Position numbers and translations under genes: made by a program. Below, in pieces: positions 43,159 to 52,159 of a stretch of DNA of 64,000 nt. The notes under the pieces were generated by a model that worked only from the letters and a program-made list of their open reading frames with translations, ran no database searches and was not told the DNA's origin. How positions within the stretch are numbered: the stretch's first letter is position 1; each line of letters starts with the position of its first letter. Location of the stretch: the NCBI RefSeq assembly GCF_003116095.1, contig NZ_LGRA01000004.1, positions 1-64,000 of the forward strand, given 5' to 3'. Source of the stretch: Azospirillum sp. TSO35-2 (GTDB taxonomy: Bacteria > Pseudomonadota > Alphaproteobacteria > Azospirillales > Azospirillaceae).

Positions 43159-43347
43159 CTATCCCGTGCTCGATGTCCCCCTGATGGCTCCAGTGAACCA
43201 GATGCCGCGCCCAGCCGGGACGAACAGCGGATACGGCAGAACGACATTGGTCACATTGCCGTTGACGAGGTGAATGCGCTGGGCCGCTTGGTGGTGTCCA
43301 GGGGGATGACGGGGCGCCGGTATCGGCGTACAGCGCACTGGCGCCAC
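43159..43347 (-). other. Small ORF or gene fragment of unknown origin
   Basis: 62 codons; the C-terminal portion IHLVNGNVTNVVLPYPLFVP and the next few residues read like protein, while the start looks random. There is no ribosome site. It may be the tail of a decayed gene, or chance. Confidence 0.25.
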
Positions 43348-43781
43348 CTGTATTTATATACAGGTACGGGGTCTTGCCCGAATCCCCGCCGTGTTCGATG
43401 CTGGCGCGACGATCTGATATGTCGTGGAACTGGAATACTGGTTTACCGAAAACAGGCGTCCTATCGTGACCATTGCCTTATTCTCCTCATCCAGTCGAAG
43501 GCGTGCACCGCACCAACACGTTTACATGTCGAACGGATGCATCCTTTTTCAATATTCACTCTATGAAGAATGGCCTTAAAGAATGACTAATTCCACGTTC
43601 TGACATCGCTATGGTGGTGTCGTCATGCACCCGAACAACAGGACTGCCAGTCGCTCGTCGATTCTATGGGTTCGGATGAACACCGACGATTTCTGGAGAG
43701 CATTACATTCATTTTGAAGCGTAGCGGATTGCCCGAAGCATCGACGACAACACGGACCCTGGTGGTCATTCCGCCGCGCGA

Positions 43782-44029
43782 TCACCCGAGTTTCAGGCCC
43801 CCATTCCTGGACCGCAGGGAAAAGCGAACGACCGCGCTGCTCCAGTTACCGAAGACGCCAGCCAGATCGCACCATGGCATTCCCCGTTCTGGCCCGCCAG
43901 AACAGAACACGACTCCCCGAAAAGGCGATTGTCCGTGCCGGTCCGCCCGGGATCGCTGCGCTTGTCCGGCAAATGCGGCTCCATCCGATCCCATTGATGA
44001 GCTTTCAGGATCCTACGAAAGCCGCTCAT
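43782..44029 (-). pseudogene. IS5-family transposase relic, frameshifted
   Basis: N-terminus only. Frame 1 from 44029 reads MSGFRRILKAHQWDRMEPHL then PDKRSDPGRTGTDNRLFGES; the pattern continues in another frame as SGGPERGMPWCDLAGVFGNW and then SSAVVRFSL, the usual RTGAPWRDLP..FGNW..VF.RF segment of IS5/IS427 transposases. The frameshift is near 43912. The DDE catalytic part is missing. Confidence 0.75.
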
Positions 44030-44243
44030 TCATGCCTGCTTCCAGAAAAGGTAGGGTGAAGCAGACTTTCGGATTCCTGGAATCCTGAATGCCAACGCTC
44101 TCCAACACCTGTCGCGCTCTCCTCTATTGTCTGAAATCAAGGATCTGGAAACCAATCCGGCGCCACTCTGCGCTATGGTGCTGGCCACCGGTTTCCAAAA
44201 AGGCCCCCACCGGGCCGCGAACATGCGAAGGACAGGACAAGCC

Positions 44244-45338
44244 ATGAAAGCCATCATCGACGGCATCCGGATCGCCGGTCTGCGCGCGGTGGTGCCGCCC
44301 CAGCGCCATTCCTTCGTCGAGGACCCCGGCATCTTCACCGTGGAGGAGACGAAGAAGCTGGCCGCCACCATCGGTGTCCAGGAGCGTCGCGTGCTGCCGC
44401 CGCCCTATTGCGCGTCCGACCTTTGCGTCGCCGCGGCGGAAGGGCTGATGAAGCAGCTGGACTGGGACCCGGCGACGGTGGAGGTGCTGGTCTTCGTCTC
44501 GCAGGACGCCGATTACGTGCTGCCGGCCACCGCCTGCATCATGCAGCACCGGCTGGGGTTGCCGACCAGCGCGGCGGCCTTCGACGTGCCGCTGGGCTGC
44601 TCGGGCTATGTCTACGGCCTGTGGATCGCGGCGAAGCTGCTGGGCGGGTCGACGGCCAGACGGGCGCTGGTGCTGTGCGGCGACAACGCCACCCGCCACC
44701 TGCACCCGGAGGACCGAGCCACCCTGCCGCTGTTCGGCGACGCCGGCTCCGCCACCGCGCTGGAGGTCGATGCGGCGGCGCCGTCCATCCCGTTGGTGAT
44801 CGGCACCGACGGCGCCGGCGCCCCGCACATCTTCGTCAAGGCCGGCGGCAAGCGGCATTGCCTGATCCCGCCGGTCGGCACCGCCGGCCGGATCGCCGAC
44901 GAGGAGGCCGCTGCTCAGTTGGAGCGCGATTCCCGCCTGACGCTGAACGGGGCGGAGGTGTTCTCCTTCACGCTGCGCGCCGTGCCGCCGCTGCTGCGCG
45001 AGGCGATGGAGCACGCCGGCACCGACGTCGACGGTATCGACCGCTTCGTCCTGCACCAGGCCAACGCCTTCATGCTGGAGCATCTGCGCAAGCGCATCAA
45101 GGCGCCGACGGAGAAGTTCGTCATCGACATGCAGGGCTTCGGCAACACCAGCTCCGCCTCCATTCCACTGGCGATCTGCCACAGCCTGGGCGCCCAACTG
45201 GCGGCCGGGCCGGTGAAGACGCTGATGGCCGGGTTCGGCGTCGGCTGGTCCTGGGGGGCGATGGTGGCCGAGCTGGGGCCGATGCCGGAGCCGCAGGTGG
45301 TGGATTTGCCGGAGGGCTGGCCGGTGCTGGCGGTGTGA
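44244..45338 (+). CDS. 3-oxoacyl-ACP synthase III-like condensing enzyme
   Basis: 364 residues from the ATG at 44244 with AGGACAA upstream. Thiolase-fold triad: Cys in FDVPLGCSGYVYGLWIA, His in FVLHQANAFMLEHL and Asn in GFGNTSSASIPLA. The N-terminal KLAATIGVQERRV segment is also typical. KAS III enzymes condense a primer acyl-CoA with malonyl-ACP, but relatives also form C-O or C-N bonds with carrier-bound acyl groups. It is the only fatty-acid-type gene here, so a pathway-specific acyl start or acyl transfer is likely. Only ten bases separate its stop from the convergent GT gene. Confidence 0.92.
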   Translation: MKAIIDGIRIAGLRAVVPPQRHSFVEDPGIFTVEETKKLAATIGVQERRVLPPPYCASDLCVAAAEGLMKQLDWDPATVEVLVFVSQDADYVLPATACIMQHRLGLPTSAAAFDVPLGCSGYVYGLWIAAKLLGGSTARRALVLCGDNATRHLHPEDRATLPLFGDAGSATALEVDAAAPSIPLVIGTDGAGAPHIFVKAGGKRHCLIPPVGTAGRIADEEAAAQLERDSRLTLNGAEVFSFTLRAVPPLLREAMEHAGTDVDGIDRFVLHQANAFMLEHLRKRIKAPTEKFVIDMQGFGNTSSASIPLAICHSLGAQLAAGPVKTLMAGFGVGWSWGAMVAELGPMPEPQVVDLPEGWPVLAV

Positions 45339-45348
45339 TGTCCGGCGG

Positions 45349-47460
45349 TCAGGGGTGTCTCTTGTTGCCGTTCCTCTCCGTTGGTGCGGCGAGTCCGGCG
45401 ATATCATCCAGTACGGTCCGATTATGCTCGATCATCGCGCTCCGCAGACGCTTGGCACCGGCCACCAGCGCTGTGTGATCGGCGGTGGTTATGATGTCGG
45501 CAAGCCGGTTTCGATCCGCATGCGAGACGACGAGGCCCGCGCCGTAGCGTCGGACCAGATCGGCCATGCTTTCCCAGCCCTCATCCAGGATCTGTGGTAA
45601 GCCGGCGAAGACATAGCCGGTGAAACGCTGACCGACGATGATGCGGGCGTCCGGATTGTCCTCCTGCGTGGCATCGCGGTAAAGCCAGCCATAATCGAAT
45701 TGACCGGTCAGTTCGATCAACGCCTCATAGGCGACGCAGCGATGATAGCGCAGAGCGGGGCTGGAAAAGCGTTCCATATAGCCACGGAACAGATGGTCCA
45801 TCGCGCTCCCCTCATGAAGATAGTTGTAGAGCGCAATCTCGAAGCGGCCGGTCGCCGCGAGCGCTTCCAGCAGGGGAAGGAAGTTGTAGTCGCAGAGGCT
45901 GACGTCCAAAAGCTCCGGCCTCGGCAGAATGCCGGCATAGAGTATGCGGATGGGACGTCCCGGCGAAGGGGGGAGCCGTGATGGTGGCTGGGGTGCTTGG
46001 CCGGCATAGAAGATGCGGTATGGCGCGGTGAACCGCTCAAGAAACGGCTGCCAGGACGGACCGGCACGCTTGGAAACGATCAGGTCGCTGTGATGCATGC
46101 TGTGCTGTTCGGCTGCTCTGCATGCGGCGATCGCTTCCGGCGACCGCTCCATCCAGCCGAAAAGCATCTGGTCGCTCAGCAGGCTGGCGAAATCGTACAA
46201 CTCATGGATCAGGCGGGCTTGCGGAGCCATGCGGCGGATGACGTAGCCCAGCAGGTTGCTTCCGACGTGGGTCCGCAGATAGATGGTCGCCGGGCGGACA
46301 TGTCGGATCACGGCGTCCAGCAAGCCATAGGAATGCCGAAGGTCGACGGTGCGGTAGGTCCGGCTGGCGACGAAGGGGTCGGTGGGGTCGAAATGCAGCT
46401 TGGCTGTTTGGCCGGGGGGAAGCGCTTCGGCCAGTTCGGCGTCCGAAACGATGCCCCATTTCGCCGATCCGATGACCAGATTGCGGACCCCGCCATCCAG
46501 TGCGGCAAGCGCGGTGTCGATGGACGGGGCGAGCACCTGGGCGAGATAGGCGGGGCTGGAATAGACCTGGAATAGCCGATCCAATGGCACGCCGTGGCGC
46601 AGCAATGCCTCGACCATGTCCATTTCCCAGACCGGATGGGCAACGACGACATGGTCCACATCGGCCTGCAGCGCTGAGCGGGGGGGCTGCAGCGGGTGGC
46701 GGCAGAACGTTCCCGTGCCGGAAGCGTTGCGGTCGAGCACGGCCAGGATCGTGATGTCGACCCGGCTGGCGAGGACATCGAGCAAGCGCGCCGTGTGGGT
46801 GCCGGCTCCATAGATCATGATCCGGCCGGCCGGAAGATGGTCCTGCACGAAGCGCAGGGCTGCCTGTTCGTCGCGTGGCGCCCATTGAGCGGTCACGGTT
46901 TGATGGACATGGGCGTCCAGGCCGATCAGATCCTCGCCGGCTTCCGATGCTCCCTGCGCCCCGCTTTCGTATTTCAGACGGGTGACTGTCGGGCGTGGCG
47001 GCGTGCGCCGGATCCCGCCATTCCCGTCCCTGTAGACGATGCCCATGACGCCTGCTGGGCTCTGGTTCTGGACCAAGGCGTCGCAGACCTCGACAATGGC
47101 CTCCTCACCCACGCCGACGATCTTGATGTCCGCCCCGTCAGGGTCCGGAGCGCCTGTCCGGACGTCGTCGGAGCAAGCGATGCCAACGATGTCGGGCCTG
47201 ACCTGCCGAGCCGCCCGGAAGACTGTCCGGGTGAGAAACGGCGGCAGCCGGGCGGCGATGGCGCAGACGTCGGGCATCGTGGCGCGGACCGTCCGCGCCA
47301 CCATCTCCGAAGCGTCGGCCTCATGCCCAAGGTCGAGACAGAAAACCCGGTGCCCGGCCCCCTTCAGGGCGCAGGCCAGAAGCCCGATGTTCGAGTGGGT
47401 TGCGTGGAACGGCCCTCCTGAACCCTCCCCGACTTCTGCTGTTACGATCAGGACCCGCAT
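45349..47460 (-). CDS. Cobalamin-binding-like domain + YGAG Rossmann + GT-B glycosyltransferase fusion
   Basis: 703 residues from the ATG at 47460; an in-frame GTG at 47493 is possible. Residues 1-165 resemble the N-terminal B12-binding-type domain of the 830-residue radical SAM protein next door (MRVLIVTA, LLACALKGAGHRVFCLDLGH, VGVGEEAIVEVCDALV, GVMGIVYRDGNGG), but the radical SAM core is absent. Residues 195-310 are a Rossmann-like module with AGRIMIYGAGTHTARLLDVL and ILAVLDRNASGTGTF. Residues 330-703 are GT-B-like: ARLIHELYDFASLL, SDLIVSKRAGPSWQPF, RILYAGILPRP, YGAGLVVSHADRN. Probably a glycosyltransferase with redundant sensor or tether domains; the catalytic sugar is unknown. Confidence 0.8.
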   Translation of the reverse strand: MRVLIVTAEVGEGSGGPFHATHSNIGLLACALKGAGHRVFCLDLGHEADASEMVARTVRATMPDVCAIAARLPPFLTRTVFRAARQVRPDIVGIACSDDVRTGAPDPDGADIKIVGVGEEAIVEVCDALVQNQSPAGVMGIVYRDGNGGIRRTPPRPTVTRLKYESGAQGASEAGEDLIGLDAHVHQTVTAQWAPRDEQAALRFVQDHLPAGRIMIYGAGTHTARLLDVLASRVDITILAVLDRNASGTGTFCRHPLQPPRSALQADVDHVVVAHPVWEMDMVEALLRHGVPLDRLFQVYSSPAYLAQVLAPSIDTALAALDGGVRNLVIGSAKWGIVSDAELAEALPPGQTAKLHFDPTDPFVASRTYRTVDLRHSYGLLDAVIRHVRPATIYLRTHVGSNLLGYVIRRMAPQARLIHELYDFASLLSDQMLFGWMERSPEAIAACRAAEQHSMHHSDLIVSKRAGPSWQPFLERFTAPYRIFYAGQAPQPPSRLPPSPGRPIRILYAGILPRPELLDVSLCDYNFLPLLEALAATGRFEIALYNYLHEGSAMDHLFRGYMERFSSPALRYHRCVAYEALIELTGQFDYGWLYRDATQEDNPDARIIVGQRFTGYVFAGLPQILDEGWESMADLVRRYGAGLVVSHADRNRLADIITTADHTALVAGAKRLRSAMIEHNRTVLDDIAGLAAPTERNGNKRHP

Positions 47461-47496
47461 CGCCGTCTGGGCTTCGTCATGTCTCCTTGTCACGGG

Positions 47497-49989
47497 TCAG
47501 GCTGAAAGCCTTTCCTTGGCCTTGCTGGTGTAGGCGGCGAAATCGGGATTGGAATAGACGGAGAACAGCTTTTCTGTCGCCATTCCATGGCTGAGCAGGA
47601 CTTCGATCATGTCCATTTCCCAAAGCGGGTGAGCCACGACGATCCAATCCGCCTCGCCGGTCACGGCCCAATTGGGCGGACGCAGGGCGCAGCCCCGGAA
47701 TTCGCCGGTGAGGGAGGCGTTCCGGTCGAGCACCGTGGTTACGGAGACGTCGGGCCTCTGCTGTGCCAAGGCATCCATCAACCGCGCCGTGTGCGTTCCC
47801 GCGCCATACACCATGATGCGGCCGGCGGGAAGGCTGGTGCAGACGAAGTCGATGGCGGAGGCCTCGTCGTGCTGTGCGGCCTTGGGATGGGACAGATGCC
47901 CGCCGGGATAACGGTGAACCGTATAGTCGCCGTTCTCATGCCTTTTCTGCAGAGCCTTCACCTCCAGCGCGGCGATGTCCGGGAACTCGGTCTCTCCCTT
48001 GCGCTTGCCGCCACACCCGCTGACCTCGTTCTCCAGACGGCGTGGCGGCGGAGTTTCTGAGTAGGAGGTGCAATAGGTGGCGTATTCCTTCTCGGTCCAA
48101 CCCTCGGCTTCCAGCGCGGCAAGCTTGCGCGCGGCTTCGGCATTTTCCGGGTCGAGCAGAAGCGCTTGCCGATAGTGCAGCAGGGCCAGACCGATCGACC
48201 GTTCCTGAACCATCAGGTCGGCGAAGAGCACATGGCATTGCGGTTCGTAGGGGTTCTCCTGAACGGCCGCTCCGTAATGGCGGACCGCCATCGGGCGGTC
48301 GCCGGCCGCAGCGTAATGGCGCCCCAGCTCGGTCTGGGCCGGCCAGTACCAGGAGCCGCGCGTGATGATCTGCTGCAGGGCCGCCACGGCCGCCTTCTGG
48401 TCCCCGGCATCAATGAGGGATTTCGCCTGGGCGAAGAGCCCGTCGAGTTCGGCGAGCACGTAATGATCTTCGAACTTGACGCGATTTGCGTTCTCGATGT
48501 CGAAACGGCTCAGGCAACCGCGGCAGGTCAGGCGCAAGGAATTCTTGAACTCGGACGCGTTGAGCAGGACGCCCCGATAATCGTTGTGATGCTGGCATCG
48601 CGGGCAGTCCCAAGCAATGCGATGCAACTCCTTGCGAATCGGATCGGGTTCCGGTTCCTTCTCGAAGATGGTGGCCTTGACAAGGTTGAGGAGCGAGGAT
48701 TGCGCGGTCCATATCTTCGTCGACAGGATGCTGAGATCCTCGTCGTTCATCTTCGAGATGTTCAGATCGACGAACTGGCTCTCAATATATCCAACGCGGT
48801 TGGTGATCAGGCCGTCGCGCACCGCTTCGATGTAATCGGGGCTTCCAGGATAGACCTGGAGGCGGTTGATGTTGACCATGTAATGCCGATTGTTTGCCCA
48901 CCAATCGAGAGATTCATTGGCGGTTTCCAGCGTTTCGTTGGTGTCGCCAAAAATAAGGTTCCCCTGGATTCCGATCTTCTTATTGTAGGTGGACTCCATC
49001 ACCAGGGAAATTCGCTCCTTTTTCGACTTCTTCTTCATGCTTATGAGGATGTCTTGGCTCATGCTCTCGATGCCGTAGCTGATATACGTGCAGCCGGCAT
49101 CCTTCATCGCATCGAGAATATAATTGTCTGCGACATTCACATGGAGCTGGACCATCCATTGCAGCTTGTAGGGCTTGATCCGTTCACAGAATTCCAGAAG
49201 TCGTTGACGCTTGAGCGAGAACAGCTCGTCGATCACCGCGACCATGTTGATGCGGTATCGGGCCACCAGATGATCAAGTTCCGCGAAGAAGTCGTCGAGG
49301 GGACGCTCCCGGTAAACCTTGCCGGTGGGGTGGAAGCAAAAGGTGCAGCGGTAAGGGCAGGAACGGCTGGTGATCATGTCCACGGAGCGTGGACGGTCCA
49401 TGGTGTGGAAGAAGTAATTGTCCGTGGGGCGTTGAAGGTCGATGATCTCGCCGAAGCCGAAGCCTTCGTAATCCGGCCAAGCCACGCTTCCCAGATCCAT
49501 GATTGCCGGGCGCGGGATGGTGCGGCGGGCGGTGCCTTGCGCGTCCTTATAGACGATTCCCATGACGCCGGACAGATCCCGTCCGGTTTCCAGGGCGTCG
49601 CACAGATCAACGATGGTCTCCTCGCCTTCGCCGATGACGCCGGCATCGATGTCCATCACCATCGGGCCGGCTTCGGGGTCGCTGCTCAGGCAACCGCCGC
49701 CGGCGATGTTGATGATGGTGGGCTTCGCGCGGCGGGCGGCGGCAAAGATGTCCCGGACCTTTGGCAGGAAAGGCGACAGGCCGCCGGTGGCGCAGACGTC
49801 GGGGTTGATGGCGCGGACCGTCTGCTCGACCAGCATCACCGGATCCTCACGGAACTGGTTGCAATTCAAGCAATGAACCTCATGACCCGCCCGCTTCAAG
49901 GCCGAGGAAATGTAGCCGAGGCCGAGAGGGAATTGATAGAAGTCTCCGGGAGACTCCGTGAACTTCGGCGCAACGATTAGTACCCTCAT
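47497..49989 (-). CDS. B12-binding-domain radical SAM protein with Zn ribbon, TPR and YGAG module
   Basis: 830 residues from the ATG at 49989, with AGGAGG about nine bases upstream. Order: cobalamin-binding-type domain 1-165 (LGLGYISSALKRAGHEVHCL, AGVIGEGEETIVDLCDAL); radical SAM core with C211-x3-C215-x2-C218 in SRSCPYRCTFCFHPTG; zinc ribbon C462-x2-C465...C489-x2-C492; TPR-like helices 515-630; C-terminal Rossmann-like module 710-820 with AGRIMVYGAGTHTARLMDAL. Class B radical SAM enzymes often methylate unactivated carbons or rearrange substrates. The YGAG module is shared with the flanking GT fusions. Radical SAM plus TPR plus Rossmann is an unusual arrangement. Confidence 0.88.
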   Translation of the reverse strand: MRVLIVAPKFTESPGDFYQFPLGLGYISSALKRAGHEVHCLNCNQFREDPVMLVEQTVRAINPDVCATGGLSPFLPKVRDIFAAARRAKPTIINIAGGGCLSSDPEAGPMVMDIDAGVIGEGEETIVDLCDALETGRDLSGVMGIVYKDAQGTARRTIPRPAIMDLGSVAWPDYEGFGFGEIIDLQRPTDNYFFHTMDRPRSVDMITSRSCPYRCTFCFHPTGKVYRERPLDDFFAELDHLVARYRINMVAVIDELFSLKRQRLLEFCERIKPYKLQWMVQLHVNVADNYILDAMKDAGCTYISYGIESMSQDILISMKKKSKKERISLVMESTYNKKIGIQGNLIFGDTNETLETANESLDWWANNRHYMVNINRLQVYPGSPDYIEAVRDGLITNRVGYIESQFVDLNISKMNDEDLSILSTKIWTAQSSLLNLVKATIFEKEPEPDPIRKELHRIAWDCPRCQHHNDYRGVLLNASEFKNSLRLTCRGCLSRFDIENANRVKFEDHYVLAELDGLFAQAKSLIDAGDQKAAVAALQQIITRGSWYWPAQTELGRHYAAAGDRPMAVRHYGAAVQENPYEPQCHVLFADLMVQERSIGLALLHYRQALLLDPENAEAARKLAALEAEGWTEKEYATYCTSYSETPPPRRLENEVSGCGGKRKGETEFPDIAALEVKALQKRHENGDYTVHRYPGGHLSHPKAAQHDEASAIDFVCTSLPAGRIMVYGAGTHTARLMDALAQQRPDVSVTTVLDRNASLTGEFRGCALRPPNWAVTGEADWIVVAHPLWEMDMIEVLLSHGMATEKLFSVYSNPDFAAYTSKAKERLSA

Positions 49990-50243
49990 GGTCTTGAAGC
50001 CTCCTAGCGTTGACGCCCATCGCACCTTCGACGATGTTCGCGTCCCACCTCTTCCGCCAACAGATATAACATTCTTACAATGATTCGGTTGTTGCCTGCT
50101 GCAGGACCACACCAAAATCTTTGCAAAAGCGACTCGAATGATCGGAATTTTTTAACACGTGCTCTATCTCATGTCCAGAACCAGCGCCAAGCTTTGCGAT
50201 GCGTACTCGGGACATCGTGAGTGAACCGCATAAGACCTATCAA
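49990..50243 (-). promoter_or_regulatory. Leader region of the radical SAM gene
   Basis: 254 A/T-rich bases between two minus-strand genes. The minus strand has a perfect TATAAT near 50246-50251, and an imperfect stem GACCCTAT / ATAGGTC that could instead end the upstream gene. No clear -35 was found. Confidence 0.3.
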
Positions 50244-51917
50244 TTATAGGGTCATTTCTCTTGAAGGATTGTTGCCCGCTTTGTCGACAAGCTGGCAAAG
50301 CAACTCTTTGGTCATCTCATTGTGTCGCCACATATGTTCGCGCAGCCGCACGGTTCCACGCAGCAGAGCTTGGTAGTCGCACTCCCGGATGGCGCGCAGC
50401 ACCTTGTCGGGATCGGCGTCCTCCACCACCAAGCCGGCCCCGTACTCCGCGACCAGATCGGCGATGAAATGCCATTCGGCATCGACGATCGTTGGCAACC
50501 CTCCATAGACATAGGCGCTGAAGCGGTTGCAGATCACCACCTGCTGATCGGCCAAATCCTGCTCGCGCGGAGGAAGGCAGAGCCAGCCGAAGTGGTATTT
50601 CTGCATCCGGTGGATCAAATTGTCGAATGGAATGCGCCGATGGTAGGTCATCGGCGGGCTGGGATAGCGCTCCATATAGTTGCGGAAGGTGGGATCATTT
50701 ATCTCGTAGGCATGGCTTGAATTGAAAATATCGATGGTGACATTTGACTTCTGGGTTATTTCTTCCATGAGAGGAAGGAAATTGTAATCCGACCGCATAT
50801 AAATATGGAAATGAGGCGGGACTTGAGCCCCGGCATAGAGGATGTGGACCGGGCCATCTCCAGGGCTTTCGCGCGTCGATTCATCCCAATCCACGCTTCC
50901 TTTGGACCCGATCCCCGGATAAACGAACAGATAGGGGGAGTAGAAGCTCTCGCATGCCCTGTTCCATTCGCGTCCGGCGCGCTTGGAGACGATCATCTGA
51001 GAATACCGGCAGCTGAAGTAATTGGACAGCCGCATCAACTCGATCAGCCTGTCGCTGGCGTTGATTCCCAGTTTGATCCAGTCTTCCGGAATCAGCGGGA
51101 AGAAGTCATAAATCTCGTGGATCAGCTGTGTGTCCGGGACGGCGCGACGAATCGGAAAATAGAAGAGCTCGAATTCCTGGGCGGTGCTCAGATAGACGGT
51201 CTTGGGGCGCAACGCCTTTACGATGCGGGCGGCCAAGGCCGCGCATCCCTGAGCGTCGATGGTCCAGAACGGACTGATGGCGACCGTCGATTTGGCCGGG
51301 CCAATGTGGATGACCAACGTGGTTTCAGGAGGAAACAATTCAACCAGCACCGAGTCCGGGACGACCTCGTGAATGCCTGAACGCACGATGACGTGATCAA
51401 ATCGCCGGCCATCGAGACGCCTTTCGATTCTGGAGAACTGTTCAGCGACGGCCGTGGCTATGAAACCGGGATCGGAGTAGATCGTATGGATTTTGGCGGC
51501 CGGCACGCCCAACTGCCGCAACCGGTCGACCATCGTGGCTTCGATCCGCTGGTAGGAAATCAGGACATAGTCGAAATCCAGCTCCACGATCCGCTCAGGC
51601 GCGAGAACCTCATAGCCGTGGAACGTCTTCAGCCGGTCGGCGTCGCGATCGAGGAAGCCCAGGACTTCCAGGTCATCGCGGTGGGTCAGGATGTCGACGA
51701 TGTTTTCCGAGTGCAGCCCGGCGCCGTAGACGTAGATGCGGCCGGGCGGCAGGTGGTTTCGGATAAACTGCCGGGCGATGCCTATGTCGCGCGGACCGCC
51801 AAAATACTCCTCCACCTCATCGGCCAGTTCCAGTGTCTGGCGCGCGTGGTCGGAGCTGAGCAACGGCCTGACCACGCTCCAGAAGTCATCCGGGAAAGAC
51901 AAGGTGTCAAGCTCCAT
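50244..51917 (-). CDS. YGAG Rossmann + GT-B glycosyltransferase fusion
   Basis: 557 residues from the ATG at 51917; the frame is open further upstream but lacks good coding character. Residues 45-170: PGRIYVYGAGLHSENIVDIL, GFLDRDADRLKTFHGYEV, FDYVLISYQRIEATMVDRL. Residues 200-557 match the GT part of the 703-residue protein: QLIHEIYDFFPLIPEDWI, SQMIVSKRAGREWNRAC, VHILYAGAQVPPH, FLPLMEEI, YGAGLVVEDADPDKV. Compared with that paralogue it lacks the cobalamin-type domain. It is divergent from the carbamoyltransferase operon across a 242-base promoter region. Confidence 0.82.
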   Translation of the reverse strand: MELDTLSFPDDFWSVVRPLLSSDHARQTLELADEVEEYFGGPRDIGIARQFIRNHLPPGRIYVYGAGLHSENIVDILTHRDDLEVLGFLDRDADRLKTFHGYEVLAPERIVELDFDYVLISYQRIEATMVDRLRQLGVPAAKIHTIYSDPGFIATAVAEQFSRIERRLDGRRFDHVIVRSGIHEVVPDSVLVELFPPETTLVIHIGPAKSTVAISPFWTIDAQGCAALAARIVKALRPKTVYLSTAQEFELFYFPIRRAVPDTQLIHEIYDFFPLIPEDWIKLGINASDRLIELMRLSNYFSCRYSQMIVSKRAGREWNRACESFYSPYLFVYPGIGSKGSVDWDESTRESPGDGPVHILYAGAQVPPHFHIYMRSDYNFLPLMEEITQKSNVTIDIFNSSHAYEINDPTFRNYMERYPSPPMTYHRRIPFDNLIHRMQKYHFGWLCLPPREQDLADQQVVICNRFSAYVYGGLPTIVDAEWHFIADLVAEYGAGLVVEDADPDKVLRAIRECDYQALLRGTVRLREHMWRHNEMTKELLCQLVDKAGNNPSREMTL

Positions 51918-52159
51918 CTTGAGTTGATCCGACAGGCAAGCAACGTCCGCAACAGGGGGATCCTGGCGGCGAAAGGCTAAGCAATTCCTAATGCCAAGTC
52001 TCCGTTCCGGCGCCGGCCCGCTCCTTCGGGCCGGGGGCGTGCCGGCGTCGCCGCGTGAATTAAGAATCCTTGAACACTTGCGCGCGAAGGTCGGATAACG
52101 TTTCGCCACGGCCCTTCCCCGGCACGGCGCCTGGACTGGGACGGCACGAGGAGAAAGCG
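51918..52159. promoter_or_regulatory. Divergent promoter region between GT fusion and carbamoyltransferase operon
   Basis: 242 bases, with no coding signal supported. It probably carries promoters for both directions; no specific operator was recognised. Confidence 0.35.

Larger units (their letters stand above)
43046..44243. other. Degenerate intergenic region of about 1.2 kb
   Basis: Lower GC than the surroundings, with no intact gene. It holds the IS5-like relic at 43782-44029 and a small fragment at 43159-43347. Plus-strand reading frames at 43105-43566 and 43666-44088 overlap these on the other strand and look noncoding. Confidence 0.6.

Noticed and set aside
43666-44088. Plus-strand ORF of 140 codons
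   Set aside because: Opposite an IS5-like transposase relic on the minus strand; composition is not protein-like.
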